DNA of 64,000 nucleotides from Fusicatenibacter saccharivorans (lineage in GTDB: Bacteria; Bacillota; Clostridia; Lachnospirales; Lachnospiraceae). The notes beneath the pieces are model-generated. The model did not search any database, was not told the DNA's origin, and saw only the letters and a list, made by a program, of their open reading frames with translations. This document shows positions 50,122 through 59,258 of the stretch, one piece after another. The first letter of the stretch is position 1, and each line of letters begins with the position of its first letter. The stretch spans positions 62,001 through 126,000 of the forward strand of contig NZ_JADNOP010000013.1 of the NCBI RefSeq assembly GCF_015557635.1. The letters run 5' to 3'. Made by a program: the position numbers and the translations under genes.

Positions 50122-51516
50122 ATGACTATCAAAGAACTTTTCGCACCGTCCGACATGACGGTGGGAAAGCCGTGGGAAAAGATTGTAGCTTTTACAATCC
50201 CTATGCTGATCGGCAACATTGCCCAGCAGCTCTACAACACGGTTGACAGTATTGTGATCGGAAAATATGTCGGGGACAATGCGCTTGCGGCAGTTGGAAG
50301 CGCCAGCCCGATCTTAAACCTGCTTCTGGTTCTGTTCGTCGGAATTTCCGTCGGCGCCGGCGTCATGGTGTCGCAGTATTTTGGGGCAAAACAAAGAAAA
50401 GAGCTTTCGATGACGATCGGAAACTGCGTCACGCTGACAGCAATTTCTTCCATCATTATTATGATTCTGGGAGCCGTCCTCTCAAGGCCGCTGCTGGAAA
50501 TGCTGAAAACACCGGATTCCATCATCGACTGGTGTACCTCGTATCTGGTGATCCTGATGGTGGGCTGTGCCGGCAGTGCGTACTATAACATTCTATGTGG
50601 TATCCTTCGCGGACTCGGCGATTCGATTTCGGCGCTGATTTATCTGCTGGTGGCAACGGTCATCAACATTGTATTGGATATTGTATTCGTTTCCCAGTTC
50701 CACATGGGCGTTGCCGGAGTTGCATACGCGACCGTGATTGCGCAGGCAATTTCTGCAGTACTCTGCATGTGGCGTCTGATGCGTATGACCGACATTTTTG
50801 ATTTCAGACCCAAATACCTGAAAATGAAAAAACAGTATTCGATGGAAATTATCCGCCTTGGTCTGCCGTCCGGTATTACCCAGGCGATCTTCTCCATGGC
50901 GATGGTTATCGTACAGTCGCTGACCAACAGCTTCGGTGAAATGGTTATCGCCGCGAATGTTATCATCATGCGTGTCGATGGCTTTGCAATGATGCCGAAC
51001 TTTTCGTTTGGTACCGCGATGACAACGTATGCCGGTCAGAATGTCGGTGCACGCCGTATGGACCGCGTAGAGCAGGGCGCAAAACAGGGAACACTGATTG
51101 CGGTCGGAACCTCAACGACCATTACCCTTTTAATTGTTATTTTCGGCCATCATCTGATGGGAATCTTTACGAATACCACAGAGCTCGTAACATTAAGTGC
51201 CAATATGATGAAGATCCTTGCGGTCGGCTATATTGCCATGGCAATAACACAGTCGCTTTCCGGCGTCATGCGTGGAGCAGGCGATACGATGACCCCGATG
51301 TGGATTTCGATGGTTGTTACCGTTGTAATCCGTGTGCCGCTGGCATACGGTCTGGCCTTTCTGACCAGAACGCCGGAGCTGCCAAACGGACGATATCAGG
51401 TACTCTGGATTTCCATGCTGGTAAGCTGGTGCATGGGTGCGCTTCTGACGCTGATTTTCTATAAAAAAGGAAATTGGAAAAAGAAAGCACTGACAGGAAG
51501 CTCATCCGAAAAATAA
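50122..51516 (+). CDS. MATE-family efflux pump
   Basis: 464 residues, about 12 membrane helices in two MatE halves. Typical stretches: LIGNIAQQLYNTVDSIVIGK, AAVGSASPILNLLLVLFVGI, GCAGSAYYNILCGILRGLGD and, in the second half, MVIAANVIIMRVDGFAMMPN. Exports cationic drugs or metabolites with Na+ or H+. Stands alone between two terminators. Substrate not predictable. Confidence 0.92.
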   Translation: MTIKELFAPSDMTVGKPWEKIVAFTIPMLIGNIAQQLYNTVDSIVIGKYVGDNALAAVGSASPILNLLLVLFVGISVGAGVMVSQYFGAKQRKELSMTIGNCVTLTAISSIIIMILGAVLSRPLLEMLKTPDSIIDWCTSYLVILMVGCAGSAYYNILCGILRGLGDSISALIYLLVATVINIVLDIVFVSQFHMGVAGVAYATVIAQAISAVLCMWRLMRMTDIFDFRPKYLKMKKQYSMEIIRLGLPSGITQAIFSMAMVIVQSLTNSFGEMVIAANVIIMRVDGFAMMPNFSFGTAMTTYAGQNVGARRMDRVEQGAKQGTLIAVGTSTTITLLIVIFGHHLMGIFTNTTELVTLSANMMKILAVGYIAMAITQSLSGVMRGAGDTMTPMWISMVVTVVIRVPLAYGLAFLTRTPELPNGRYQVLWISMLVSWCMGALLTLIFYKKGNWKKKALTGSSSEK

Positions 51517-51536
51517 AGGAAAAATAAGAGAAAGAT

Positions 51537-51583
51537 GCAGGAAGGATTTGTGAAAAAGAAAATCTTTCCTGCGTTTCTTTTTT
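51537..51583 (+). terminator. Terminator of the MATE gene
   Basis: GCAGGAAGGATTT / AAATCTTTCCTGC, one mismatch, followed by TTTCTTTTTTTC. Confidence 0.88.
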
Positions 51584-51585
51584 TC

Positions 51586-51614
51586 TTGACATTCCGTGGG
51601 CAATCCTTTATACT
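51586..51614 (+). promoter_or_regulatory. Promoter of greA-lysS
   Basis: TTGACA 51586-51591, 17-base spacer, TATACT 51609-51614; about 135 bases of leader before greA. Confidence 0.85.
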
Positions 51615-51748
51615 ACTTTAATTGTTAGGATAGGCGGAGTCTATCCTTATTTCAACCGGGAATACTGAAAATACAGCGCATTTCCGGAGAGTTTACAGAA
51701 TAAAATCAGATATGACTGGATACAGAAACGATAGAAAGGGTGTATAAA

Positions 51749-52231
51749 ATGGAACAGAAAAAAACGATTCTTACCTATGCCGGCCTGAAAAAACTGGAGG
51801 ACGAGCTTCATGATCTCAAAGTAAACAAACGTAGAGAAATTGCCGGTAAAATCAAAGAAGCAAGAGAGCAGGGAGACCTTTCCGAGAACGCCGAGTACGA
51901 TGCAGCCAAAGATGAGCAGCGTGACATCGAGGCAAGAATTGAAGAGATCGAAAAAATCCTGAAAAACGCAGAGGTTGTTGTTGAGGACGAAGTAGATTCC
52001 GATAAGATCAATATCGGATGTAAAGTAGACGTACTGGATCTGGAGTATGACGAGGAAATCGAGTTCCAGATCGTTGGCTCCACCGAAGCAAACAGCCTGG
52101 AAGGAAAAATTTCCAACGAGTCTCCGGTGGGAAAAGCTCTGATCGGCGCGCACAAGGATGATATTGTCGATGTAGAAACACCGGCCGGAATTATGCAGTA
52201 CAAAGTACTTTCTATCCAGAGAAATATCTAA
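51749..52231 (+). CDS. greA: Transcription elongation factor GreA
   Basis: 160 residues. Rescues stalled RNA polymerase by stimulating transcript cleavage. N-terminal coiled coil YAGLKKLEDELHDLKVNKRR, IKEAREQGDLSENAEYDAAK with the tip acids, then the FKBP-like domain (SNESPVGKALIGAHKDDIV). Start ATG 51749 with GAAAGGG upstream; an ATG at 51740 is also in frame. Followed by lysS 28 bases later, a common Firmicutes pair. Confidence 0.95.
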   Translation: MEQKKTILTYAGLKKLEDELHDLKVNKRREIAGKIKEAREQGDLSENAEYDAAKDEQRDIEARIEEIEKILKNAEVVVEDEVDSDKINIGCKVDVLDLEYDEEIEFQIVGSTEANSLEGKISNESPVGKALIGAHKDDIVDVETPAGIMQYKVLSIQRNI

Positions 52232-52259
52232 AAAATACAAAGAAAAGGGAGTGAAGAGA

Positions 52260-54305
52260 TTGGCACAGCAGACACAGGAACAGGATATTAACCACTTACT
52301 GAAGGTTCGCCGCGAGAAACTTGCAGAGCTGCAGCAGAACGGAAGAGACCCGTTCCAGATTACAAAGTTCGATCAGACACATCATTCGCTTGAGGTGAAA
52401 GGTCTTTATGAGGCACATGAGAGTGAGCTGTTAAAAGACCGCCAGGAGCCGAACGTAGAGGGAATGGATGAGGAGCAGGCGAAAGAAGCTCTTAAAAAGG
52501 ATTACGAAGAGAGAAGAAATATCATGGACGCAAGCCCGATCCATGTGGCAATTGCAGGACGTATGATGTTTAAGCGAGTCATGGGCAAGGCATCTTTCTG
52601 CAATATTCAGGATTTACAGGGAAACATCCAGGTATACGTTGCAAGAGATGCGATCGGAACAGAGTCTTACGCTGATTTTAAAAAATCTGATATCGGTGAT
52701 ATCTTCGGAGTGGAAGGATTTGCTTTCAGAACAAGAACAGGTGAGATTTCTATCCATGCAGAGAAAGTGACACTCCTCTCCAAGAGCTTACAGATCCTCC
52801 CGGAGAAGTTCCACGGTCTGACAGATGTAGATACCCGTTACCGTCAGAGATATGTAGACCTGATCATGAATGCAGAGTCTAAAGATACCTTTATCAAGCG
52901 TTCCAAGATTCTCAGTGCGATCCGCAAGTACTTAAGCGGAGAAGGATTCATGGAAGTTGAGACTCCAATGCTTGTACAGAACGCAGGTGGAGCAGCAGCA
53001 AGACCGTTCGAGACACATTTCAATGCCCTGAACGAAGATCTGAAGCTTCGTATTTCCCTGGAGCTGTACCTGAAGAGACTGATTGTCGGAGGACTCGAGA
53101 AGGTATATGAGATCGGACGTGTATTCCGTAATGAGGGTCTTGATACAAGACATAACCCGGAGTTCACTCTGATGGAGCTTTACCAGGCATTTACAGATTA
53201 CCACGGCATGATGGATCTGACAGAGAACCTGTATCGTTTTGTCGCACAGGAAGTGCTCGGAACGACACAGATCGTATACAAAGGAATCCCGATGGATCTC
53301 GGTAAGCCGTTCGAGCGTATCACAATGGTTGACGCAGTGAAGAAGTACGCAGGCGTTGACTGGAATGAAGTTGAGACTCTGGAGCAGGCAAGAGAACTTG
53401 CAAAAGAGCATCATATTGAGTTTGAAGAGAGACATAAAAAAGGTGATATCCTGAATCTCTTCTTTGAGGAGTTTGTAGAGGAGCATCTGCTTCAGCCGAC
53501 GTTCGTTATGGACCACCCGGTTGAGATCTCGCCGCTGACGAAGAAAAAGCCAGAAAATCCAGAATATGTAGAGCGTTTCGAGTTCTTCATGAATGGATGG
53601 GAAATGGCAAATGCTTACTCTGAGCTGAATGACCCGATCGACCAGAGAGAACGTTTTAAAGCCCAGGAAGAACTGCTTGCCCAGGGCGATGATGAAGCCA
53701 ATACAACAGATGAAGACTTCATGAACGCACTGGAGATCGGTATGCCGCCGACCGGTGGTATTGGATTCGGCATTGACCGTATGTGTATGCTTCTGACAGG
53801 AGCTGAGGCAATCAGAGACGTGCTGCTCTTCCCGACGATGAAATCACAGGGCGCTGCTAAGAACGAAGCAAACAACGCAGCTCAGTCTGGTGCAGCAGCT
53901 CCGGCAGAGACAAAAGTAGCTGAGAAGGTTGATTTCTCCAATGTGAAGATTGAACCAATCTTTGAAGAAATGGTTGATTTCGATACATTTGCAAAATCTG
54001 ATTTCCGTGCAGTTAAGATTCTTGAGTGTGAAGCAGTTCCGAAATCCAAGAAGCTTCTGAAGTTTGTACTGGATGACGGAGAACGCAAGGATCGCGTGAT
54101 TTTAAGTGGTATTCACGAGTATTACGAGCCGGAAGAACTGGTTGGTAAGACAGCAATCGCTATCGTTAACCTGCCACCGAGAAAGATGATGGGAATTGAT
54201 TCCGAGGGTATGCTGATTTCAGCCGTACACGAGGAAGATGGTCACGAGGGACTGAACCTTCTGATGGTAAATGACAGAATCCCAGCAGGTGCTAAGCTCT
54301 ATTAA
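52260..54305 (+). CDS. lysS: Lysyl-tRNA synthetase with C-terminal Trbp111-like tRNA-binding domain
   Basis: 681 residues. Class II LysRS: anticodon OB fold (about 60-170), motif 1 DTRYRQRYVDLIMN, motif 2 YEIGRVFRNEGLDTRHNPEF, motif 3 PPTGGIGFGIDRMCMLLTG. After an Ala/Glu linker (about 535-560) it carries an extra domain of about 110 residues: FDTFAKSDFRAVKILECEAV, PRKMMGIDSEGML, the Trbp111/EMAPII fold normally found at the end of MetRS. Start: TTG 52260, with GGGAG eight bases before, giving MAQQTQEQ; the GTG at 52251 sits in the ribosome site. Confidence 0.93.
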   Translation: MAQQTQEQDINHLLKVRREKLAELQQNGRDPFQITKFDQTHHSLEVKGLYEAHESELLKDRQEPNVEGMDEEQAKEALKKDYEERRNIMDASPIHVAIAGRMMFKRVMGKASFCNIQDLQGNIQVYVARDAIGTESYADFKKSDIGDIFGVEGFAFRTRTGEISIHAEKVTLLSKSLQILPEKFHGLTDVDTRYRQRYVDLIMNAESKDTFIKRSKILSAIRKYLSGEGFMEVETPMLVQNAGGAAARPFETHFNALNEDLKLRISLELYLKRLIVGGLEKVYEIGRVFRNEGLDTRHNPEFTLMELYQAFTDYHGMMDLTENLYRFVAQEVLGTTQIVYKGIPMDLGKPFERITMVDAVKKYAGVDWNEVETLEQARELAKEHHIEFEERHKKGDILNLFFEEFVEEHLLQPTFVMDHPVEISPLTKKKPENPEYVERFEFFMNGWEMANAYSELNDPIDQRERFKAQEELLAQGDDEANTTDEDFMNALEIGMPPTGGIGFGIDRMCMLLTGAEAIRDVLLFPTMKSQGAAKNEANNAAQSGAAAPAETKVAEKVDFSNVKIEPIFEEMVDFDTFAKSDFRAVKILECEAVPKSKKLLKFVLDDGERKDRVILSGIHEYYEPEELVGKTAIAIVNLPPRKMMGIDSEGMLISAVHEEDGHEGLNLLMVNDRIPAGAKLY

Positions 54306-54454
54306 GATGATGTAAAGATGTACCGTTTTACCAAATAGACGGGACGTACTTCATTTGATAAAAAACTAAAAAAACAGCGATTTACATTAAACTTACATCA
54401 ATTGATGCAGAAATCGGTGCAAGCAAGGGAAAATCGCATAATTAGTGCAATGGG

Positions 54455-54485
54455 TGGGCAATTCCAATCGGAGTTGCCCATTTTC
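54455..54485 (+). terminator. Terminator after lysS
   Basis: TGGGCAATTCC / GGAGTTGCCCA (one wobble) with TTTTC tail, about 150 bases after the stop. The space between has no gene. Confidence 0.75.
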
Positions 54486-54531
54486 TAAAATGAATGGAAA
54501 TGTAAATCGATATTTAGCGAGGTAAAGATAT

Positions 54532-55035
54532 ATGCTTCATTTAGAAAAAGTAAATGGTAATAATGTCTGGGATATCCTGAAACTGACGGTATCGAAATCG
54601 CAGAAGAACTTCGTTGCCACCAATGAGATCAGCATCATTGAAGCGTATACTGCAATTACGGGAAACGGTCATGCATTCCCGTTTGGTATATATGATGAGG
54701 ATAAGCCTGTAGGCTTCCTGATGATTGGTTTTGATGTTGATGATTATTGGACGGATGCACCTGAAATTGCAAAGGGAAACTATAATCTGTGGCGTCTTAT
54801 GATCGATAAGGCATATCAAAACAGAGGGTACGGAAAAGAAGCGGTCAGCCTTGCATTAGAGTTCATAAAATCTATGCCTTGTGGAGAAGCGGAATACTGT
54901 TGGCTATCATATGAACCCGATAATGCAGTTGCCCGTCAGATGTATCGCTCTTTCGGTTTCGAAGAAACCGGTGAAATGGACGGCGAAGAACTGATCGCTG
55001 TTCTGAGACTGCAATTAACAACTTCAAGTTTTTGA
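54532..55035 (+). CDS. GNAT acetyltransferase (spermine/spermidine type)
   Basis: 167 residues. LWRLMIDKAYQNRGYGKEAV is the acetyl-CoA loop; then LSYEPDNAVARQMYRSFGFE. Resembles BltD/SpeG-type polyamine acetyltransferases, but the substrate is a guess. GCGAGGTAAAG precedes the ATG. First gene of an accessory stretch. Confidence 0.83.
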   Translation: MLHLEKVNGNNVWDILKLTVSKSQKNFVATNEISIIEAYTAITGNGHAFPFGIYDEDKPVGFLMIGFDVDDYWTDAPEIAKGNYNLWRLMIDKAYQNRGYGKEAVSLALEFIKSMPCGEAEYCWLSYEPDNAVARQMYRSFGFEETGEMDGEELIAVLRLQLTTSSF

Positions 55036-55070
55036 AACTGAGAAATAGGAAGTTGTGGAGGTAATTATCA

Positions 55071-55799
55071 ATGAGAAATATTTACGATAATAGTGAATTT
55101 TTTGCCGCATATGCGGAAATGGGAAGAAGCAAAGATGGTCTGAAAGCTGCTGGAGAGTGGCATCAGTTGCAACCGTTATTCCCTAAATTACAGGGAAAAA
55201 AAGTTTTGGATTTAGGATGTGGTTACGGTTGGCATTGCAAATATGCCGCACAAATGGGAGCTACTGAAATTCTTGGTATTGATAGTAGTCAAAAAATGAT
55301 TGCAAAAGCAGTAGCTGATAACTCTGATGACAAAATCAAGTATAAAGTTTGCGGTGTTGAAGAATACATTTATCCTGAAAATACTTATGACCTAGTTGTT
55401 TCTAACCTGGTACTGCACTATATCGAAAATTTAGCTAATGTTTATCAAAAGGTGTATTGCACATTAAAAGTAGGTGGGTATTTCCTATTCAATATTGAAC
55501 ATCCGACTTTCACCGCAGGTGTTAATGAGGATTGGATTTATGATGAAAATGGGAAACCTAAATATTGGCCAATCGACAATTACTATTACCCAGGCGAAAG
55601 AGAAACCAATTTTCTTGGTCAACGAGTAATTAAACAGCACCACACATTAACGCAGATATTGAATCCACTTATAAAATGTGGTTTTCAAATTGAGGCTATT
55701 GAGGAAGCAATGCCTCCGGCAGATATGATGGGTATGCCGGGAATGTGTAATGAAATGCGTAGACCTATGATGTTGTTGGTTAAGGTTAAAAAGGTTTAA
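55071..55799 (+). CDS. Class I SAM-dependent methyltransferase
   Basis: 242 residues. SAM site KKVLDLGCGYGWHCKYAAQM (motif I), LGIDSSQKMI (II), YDLVVSNLVLHYI (post-II/III). Common small-molecule or tRNA methyltransferase type; the acceptor is unknown. TGGAGGT ribosome site. A truncated methyltransferase end of similar kind lies at 56772-56960. Confidence 0.88.
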   Translation: MRNIYDNSEFFAAYAEMGRSKDGLKAAGEWHQLQPLFPKLQGKKVLDLGCGYGWHCKYAAQMGATEILGIDSSQKMIAKAVADNSDDKIKYKVCGVEEYIYPENTYDLVVSNLVLHYIENLANVYQKVYCTLKVGGYFLFNIEHPTFTAGVNEDWIYDENGKPKYWPIDNYYYPGERETNFLGQRVIKQHHTLTQILNPLIKCGFQIEAIEEAMPPADMMGMPGMCNEMRRPMMLLVKVKKV

Positions 55800-55898
55800 T
55801 AAACAACTTCTAGTTTGTAGATGCAAATACATAGTAATTATGGTGTAGGGGACAAGGAATTGTTCCTTGCAAATCGCAATTTATAAAGGAGAATATTG

Positions 55899-56501
55899 AT
55901 GAACCTATTTTTATGTTCGCACTTTTCAAGTGTAGGAAGTCTGATAAAGGAAGAAATTGAAAATAAAAAAGTCGCATTTATTCCAACAGCTTCGCTGCGT
56001 GAAGGCTACACCGGTTATGTCGGCTCGGCTCGAAAATTATTCAAAAAGTTGGGAGCAATCGTAACTGAAATTGATATTTCAACGGAGGCTTATTCAACGA
56101 TACAGTCTGTTTTTGAAGATGCGGATGTGATATATTTTACCGGCGGAAATTCTTTTTTCCTTATAGACCAGCTCCGTAAAACGGGAACGGATGAGCTGTT
56201 GAAGAAAGAATTGGCAAAGGGAAAACTGATGATTGGTGAATCGGCAGGTGCGATTATATGCGCTCCAAGCATCCAATATATCGAGCAAATGGATGAAAAG
56301 CCGGAGGACTACTCACAAGAAGATGATGCAGGGCTTGATTTGATTGATTTCTATGTTCTTCCGCATTATCTTACAGCACCATTTAAGAAAGTTACCGAGA
56401 AAATAATGACTGAGTTTTCGGATTTGAATCTATGCCCAATTAACAACCGTCAGGGAATTGTAATTGATGGTGAAGGTTCAAAGGTTATTTGTAAAGACTA
56501 A
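55899..56501 (+). CDS. S51 peptidase (PepE-like, glutamine-amidotransferase fold)
   Basis: 201 residues. VAFIPTASLREGYTGYVGSA, VIYFTGGNSFFLIDQL, and the nucleophile elbow MIGESAGAIICAPS with catalytic Ser, then YVLPHYLTAPF with His. Cleaves Asp-X dipeptides or related small substrates. Start at ATG 55899 after AAAGGAG. Single-gene unit ending at 56545. Confidence 0.85.
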   Translation: MNLFLCSHFSSVGSLIKEEIENKKVAFIPTASLREGYTGYVGSARKLFKKLGAIVTEIDISTEAYSTIQSVFEDADVIYFTGGNSFFLIDQLRKTGTDELLKKELAKGKLMIGESAGAIICAPSIQYIEQMDEKPEDYSQEDDAGLDLIDFYVLPHYLTAPFKKVTEKIMTEFSDLNLCPINNRQGIVIDGEGSKVICKD

Positions 56502-56544
56502 TTTGAAAATTCAAGTTTGTCGGACTTACTCTACAATAATCAAA

Positions 56545-56575
56545 GACCGCTTACATCGTGTAGGCGGTCTCTTTT
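56545..56575. terminator. Terminator after S51 peptidase gene
   Basis: GACCGCTTACA / TGTAGGCGGTC with a TCG loop (one wobble) and a TCTTTTC tail. Confidence 0.83.
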
Positions 56576-56580
56576 CTTAT

Positions 56581-56787
56581 TCAGAAATATTTGATTTTGA
56601 GCTTTCTTTTCTTGGCTGACATTACCTTGCAGAGAACATCGTCAACCCCGTCGGTATATCTGCCTTGTGCTATCAGGCTGTTCTTTAAACGGATAAGTGA
56701 TTGTATTACTCTGCCATATTCGTCATCATTAAGATAGATGAAGCACTTGAATTGATGGGCAGGTAGACTATATGTATGGAGAAGCAC
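56581..56787 (-). CDS. Small mobile-island-type protein, 5' end rearranged
   Basis: 68 residues, FIYLNDDEYGRVIQSLIRLK, SLIAQGRYTDGVDDVLCKV, KKRKLKIKYF. This pattern is seen in small proteins of Clostridia accessory islands. The first ~13 residues (LLHTYSLPAHQF) do not look like the family, and its start overlaps the truncated methyltransferase on the other strand, so the 5' end may be a recombination scar. Function unknown. Confidence 0.5.
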   Translation of the reverse strand: MLLHTYSLPAHQFKCFIYLNDDEYGRVIQSLIRLKNSLIAQGRYTDGVDDVLCKVMSAKKRKLKIKYF

Positions 56788-56960
56788 TTTATAAGCCTGA
56801 AATGAAAGAAGGAAATCCTATAAGGTTATATAGTTTGGATGAAATCACGGAGATATTCGGTAAATTAGGACTTCGTATTTGTAACAGCTTTGCTGATTTC
56901 AGTGGAAAGCCGAGTTCTGATAATGATATTCAATTGATGGTTTATTCCATACGAGAATAA
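56772..56960 (+). pseudogene. C-terminal remnant of a SAM methyltransferase
   Basis: 62 codons: GNPIRLYSLDEITEIFGKLG then FADFSGKPSSDNDIQLMV, the usual last part of class I methyltransferases. The SAM-binding part is missing and no promoter or ribosome site is seen. Confidence 0.65.
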
Positions 56961-57064
56961 AAATAGAGTAGACGAATTATTTAGCAATCTTCATCAAATC
57001 TTTATTTTTTTCTGTTAGGTTATATTTCAGTAAGAAATGAAATATGGAAGGAAGGATAGTAAAG

Positions 57065-57778
57065 ATGGAAATGATGTTGCAGACACAAAATTTGTGTAAA
57101 TATTTTAGAAAGCAGAAAGCGGTAAATAATGTTTCACTTAATATAGAAAAGAAACAGATTTATGGACTGCTTGGACCGAATGGTGCGGGAAAATCTACCA
57201 CATTGAAAATGTTGACTGGTATGATGAAACCAACTGCAGGAAAGATTTACTTTGATGGAAAACTTTGGGATAGGAAAGATTTATCAAAAATAGGAGCGTT
57301 AATTGAGAATCCGCCTATTTATGAAAATCTTTCCGCTAGAGAGAATTTGAAGGTAAGACAATTATTGCTTGGTACAGATGAAAACAGAATTGATGAGGTC
57401 TTGCAGATTGTATCACTTACAAACACCGGAAAGAAGAAAGCAGGACAGTTTTCTTTGGGAATGAAGCAAAGACTAGGCATTGCAATGGCATTGCTTGGAG
57501 AACCGGAACTTTTGATATTGGATGAACCTACGAATGGATTAGATCCAATAGGCATCGAGGAATTACGAGAGCTGATCCGGTCTTTTCCGGAACAGGGAAT
57601 CACTGTAATTCTCTCCAGTCATATTCTCTCAGAGGTACAGTTACTTGCAGATAAAGTCGGGATTATTTCAGGTGGAATCTTAGGATACGAAGGAGCATTA
57701 AAGCAGGGAGATAATCTTGAAGATTTGTTTATGAATGTGGTAAGAAAAAACCAGAAAGCAGGTGAAATCCATGGTTAA
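57065..57778 (+). CDS. LanF-type ABC transporter ATPase (second module)
   Basis: 237 residues. Walker A LLGPNGAGKSTTLKML, IGALIENPPIYENLSARENL, signature FSLGMKQRLGIAMALLG, Walker B LLILDEPTNGLDPIG. Same family as the cargo ATPase at 15663-16427 but clearly a separate gene set. Start ATG 57065 after GGAAGGA; ATG 57044 is less likely. Overlaps the permease by eight bases. Confidence 0.9.
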   Translation: MEMMLQTQNLCKYFRKQKAVNNVSLNIEKKQIYGLLGPNGAGKSTTLKMLTGMMKPTAGKIYFDGKLWDRKDLSKIGALIENPPIYENLSARENLKVRQLLLGTDENRIDEVLQIVSLTNTGKKKAGQFSLGMKQRLGIAMALLGEPELLILDEPTNGLDPIGIEELRELIRSFPEQGITVILSSHILSEVQLLADKVGIISGGILGYEGALKQGDNLEDLFMNVVRKNQKAGEIHG

Positions 57779-58502
57779 TATTATAAAAGCAGAACATCAA
57801 AAAGCCAAAAGAACCATGCGAAAAAAGTTTATCTGGGGATTTCCTCTTCTTACATTTGTCATGGCATTTATATTTACTCTTGGGATGACAAATGCTTATG
57901 CAGAAAGTGTTTGGAACTGGTGGTATACACTTTTGCTGCCGGGGATGATTGCTCTATTTTGTTATCTTTCTGTGGCGCAGGAGAAAAAGATAAAATACTA
58001 TCATTTAACGACTATTCCCACAGATAGAAGAAAATTGTTGCTGGGGAAAATTATTTATATTGGGTACATGATTTTGTTTTCTAATGTGATTGTGTTTGCA
58101 GGAGCAACGCTTGGAGGCTTTCTTCTAACGACACATGTTCCAGTTGGAGGAGCGTTGATTGCAGTATTGTTTCTGACGGTTTCTGAGTTATGGGAGATTC
58201 CGGTAGCTTTATTTTTAAGTGAACGATTTGGAATGATTGTAAACCTGTTCGTCTGCCTGTTTATTACCGTCAGCGGTGTGGTAATATCACAAACCAGAAT
58301 CTGGTATGTACTTGTTTCTGCAATCCCTATGCGAATGATGTGCCCGTTGCTTCATGTTTTACCAAATGGACTTGCCGCAGAAGCAGGGAATCCTCTTTTG
58401 GATACGGGAGTCATTGTTCCGGGAATGTGTCTCTCAATCATCTGGTTTGTTTTTGTAACGGTTCTGTTTTTGAAATGGTTTGAGAGAAGAGAGGTGAAAT
58501 AA
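57771..58502 (+). CDS. LanE-type ABC permease (second module)
   Basis: 243 residues. VNIIKAEHQKAKRTMRKKFI start, about six helices (GFPLLTFVMAFIFTLGM, LLPGMIALFCYLSVAQEKK, GMIVNLFVCLFITVSGVVIS). Immunity-type permease working with the next gene. AGGTG before the ATG at 57771. Confidence 0.82.
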   Translation: MVNIIKAEHQKAKRTMRKKFIWGFPLLTFVMAFIFTLGMTNAYAESVWNWWYTLLLPGMIALFCYLSVAQEKKIKYYHLTTIPTDRRKLLLGKIIYIGYMILFSNVIVFAGATLGGFLLTTHVPVGGALIAVLFLTVSELWEIPVALFLSERFGMIVNLFVCLFITVSGVVISQTRIWYVLVSAIPMRMMCPLLHVLPNGLAAEAGNPLLDTGVIVPGMCLSIIWFVFVTVLFLKWFERREVK

Positions 58503-58503
58503 G

Positions 58504-59244
58504 ATGGTTGGAAGATCTCTTAATGCAGACTTGCGAAAGATGAAAGGAACATCTGTGATTCTGGCACACTTACTGATTCCGATTATAACCAGCGTTATAT
58601 TTTTAATATATTACTTTTTTTCACCATGGAATGAAAATATGAAAGTGATTGCATTTTATCAGGCAATAGGAGCAGGACTTCCGGTACTTATTGGAATTTT
58701 TACAGCAAGTGTGATGGAACAGGAACAAAATGCAGGTGATTTTCAAAATCTGTTGTCTTTACCGGATAAACCTGCAGCATTTTTATCGAAACTGTTGATG
58801 CTACTGGTTTTGTGTCTGTGCTCTATCCTATTGACAGCAATCATATTCGGAATTGGATTTGGAAGAATCGCATCAAGCGATATCGAAATCATGAAAGGAT
58901 GTATATTTGCAGCATTGCTGCTGTGGGGAAGCAGTGTTCCACTTTATCTGTGGCAGCTGATTCTGGCTTTTCAGTTTGGAAAAGGGGTATCCATTGGAGC
59001 AGGGATTATATCAGGACTAATTAGTGCATTGATGCTTACCGGACTTGGAGATTATGTGTGGAAATATGTATTTGTCTGCTGGACGGGTAGAGTACCATAT
59101 ACTTATCTGCAATCTGTATTGGGAGAAACTAGTGTAGGTGAATGGTTGTCATTCATACCAGGTTGCTTAATATTTACAGGGATTAGTATGGTATACTATT
59201 TTTGGTGGGTAAACCACTGGGAAGGAAACAGAATATCGGAATAG
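58504..59244 (+). CDS. LanG-type ABC permease (second module)
   Basis: 246 residues. MVGRSLNADLRKMKGTSVIL, six helices (HLLIPIITSVIFLIYYFF, LLMLLVLCLCSILLTAIIFG). One base after the preceding stop. Forms the membrane part of a peptide-antibiotic exporter with the two genes before it. Its end is followed closely by a response regulator. Confidence 0.82.
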   Translation: MVGRSLNADLRKMKGTSVILAHLLIPIITSVIFLIYYFFSPWNENMKVIAFYQAIGAGLPVLIGIFTASVMEQEQNAGDFQNLLSLPDKPAAFLSKLLMLLVLCLCSILLTAIIFGIGFGRIASSDIEIMKGCIFAALLLWGSSVPLYLWQLILAFQFGKGVSIGAGIISGLISALMLTGLGDYVWKYVFVCWTGRVPYTYLQSVLGETSVGEWLSFIPGCLIFTGISMVYYFWWVNHWEGNRISE

Positions 59245-59258
59245 AATCGAGGGAAACT

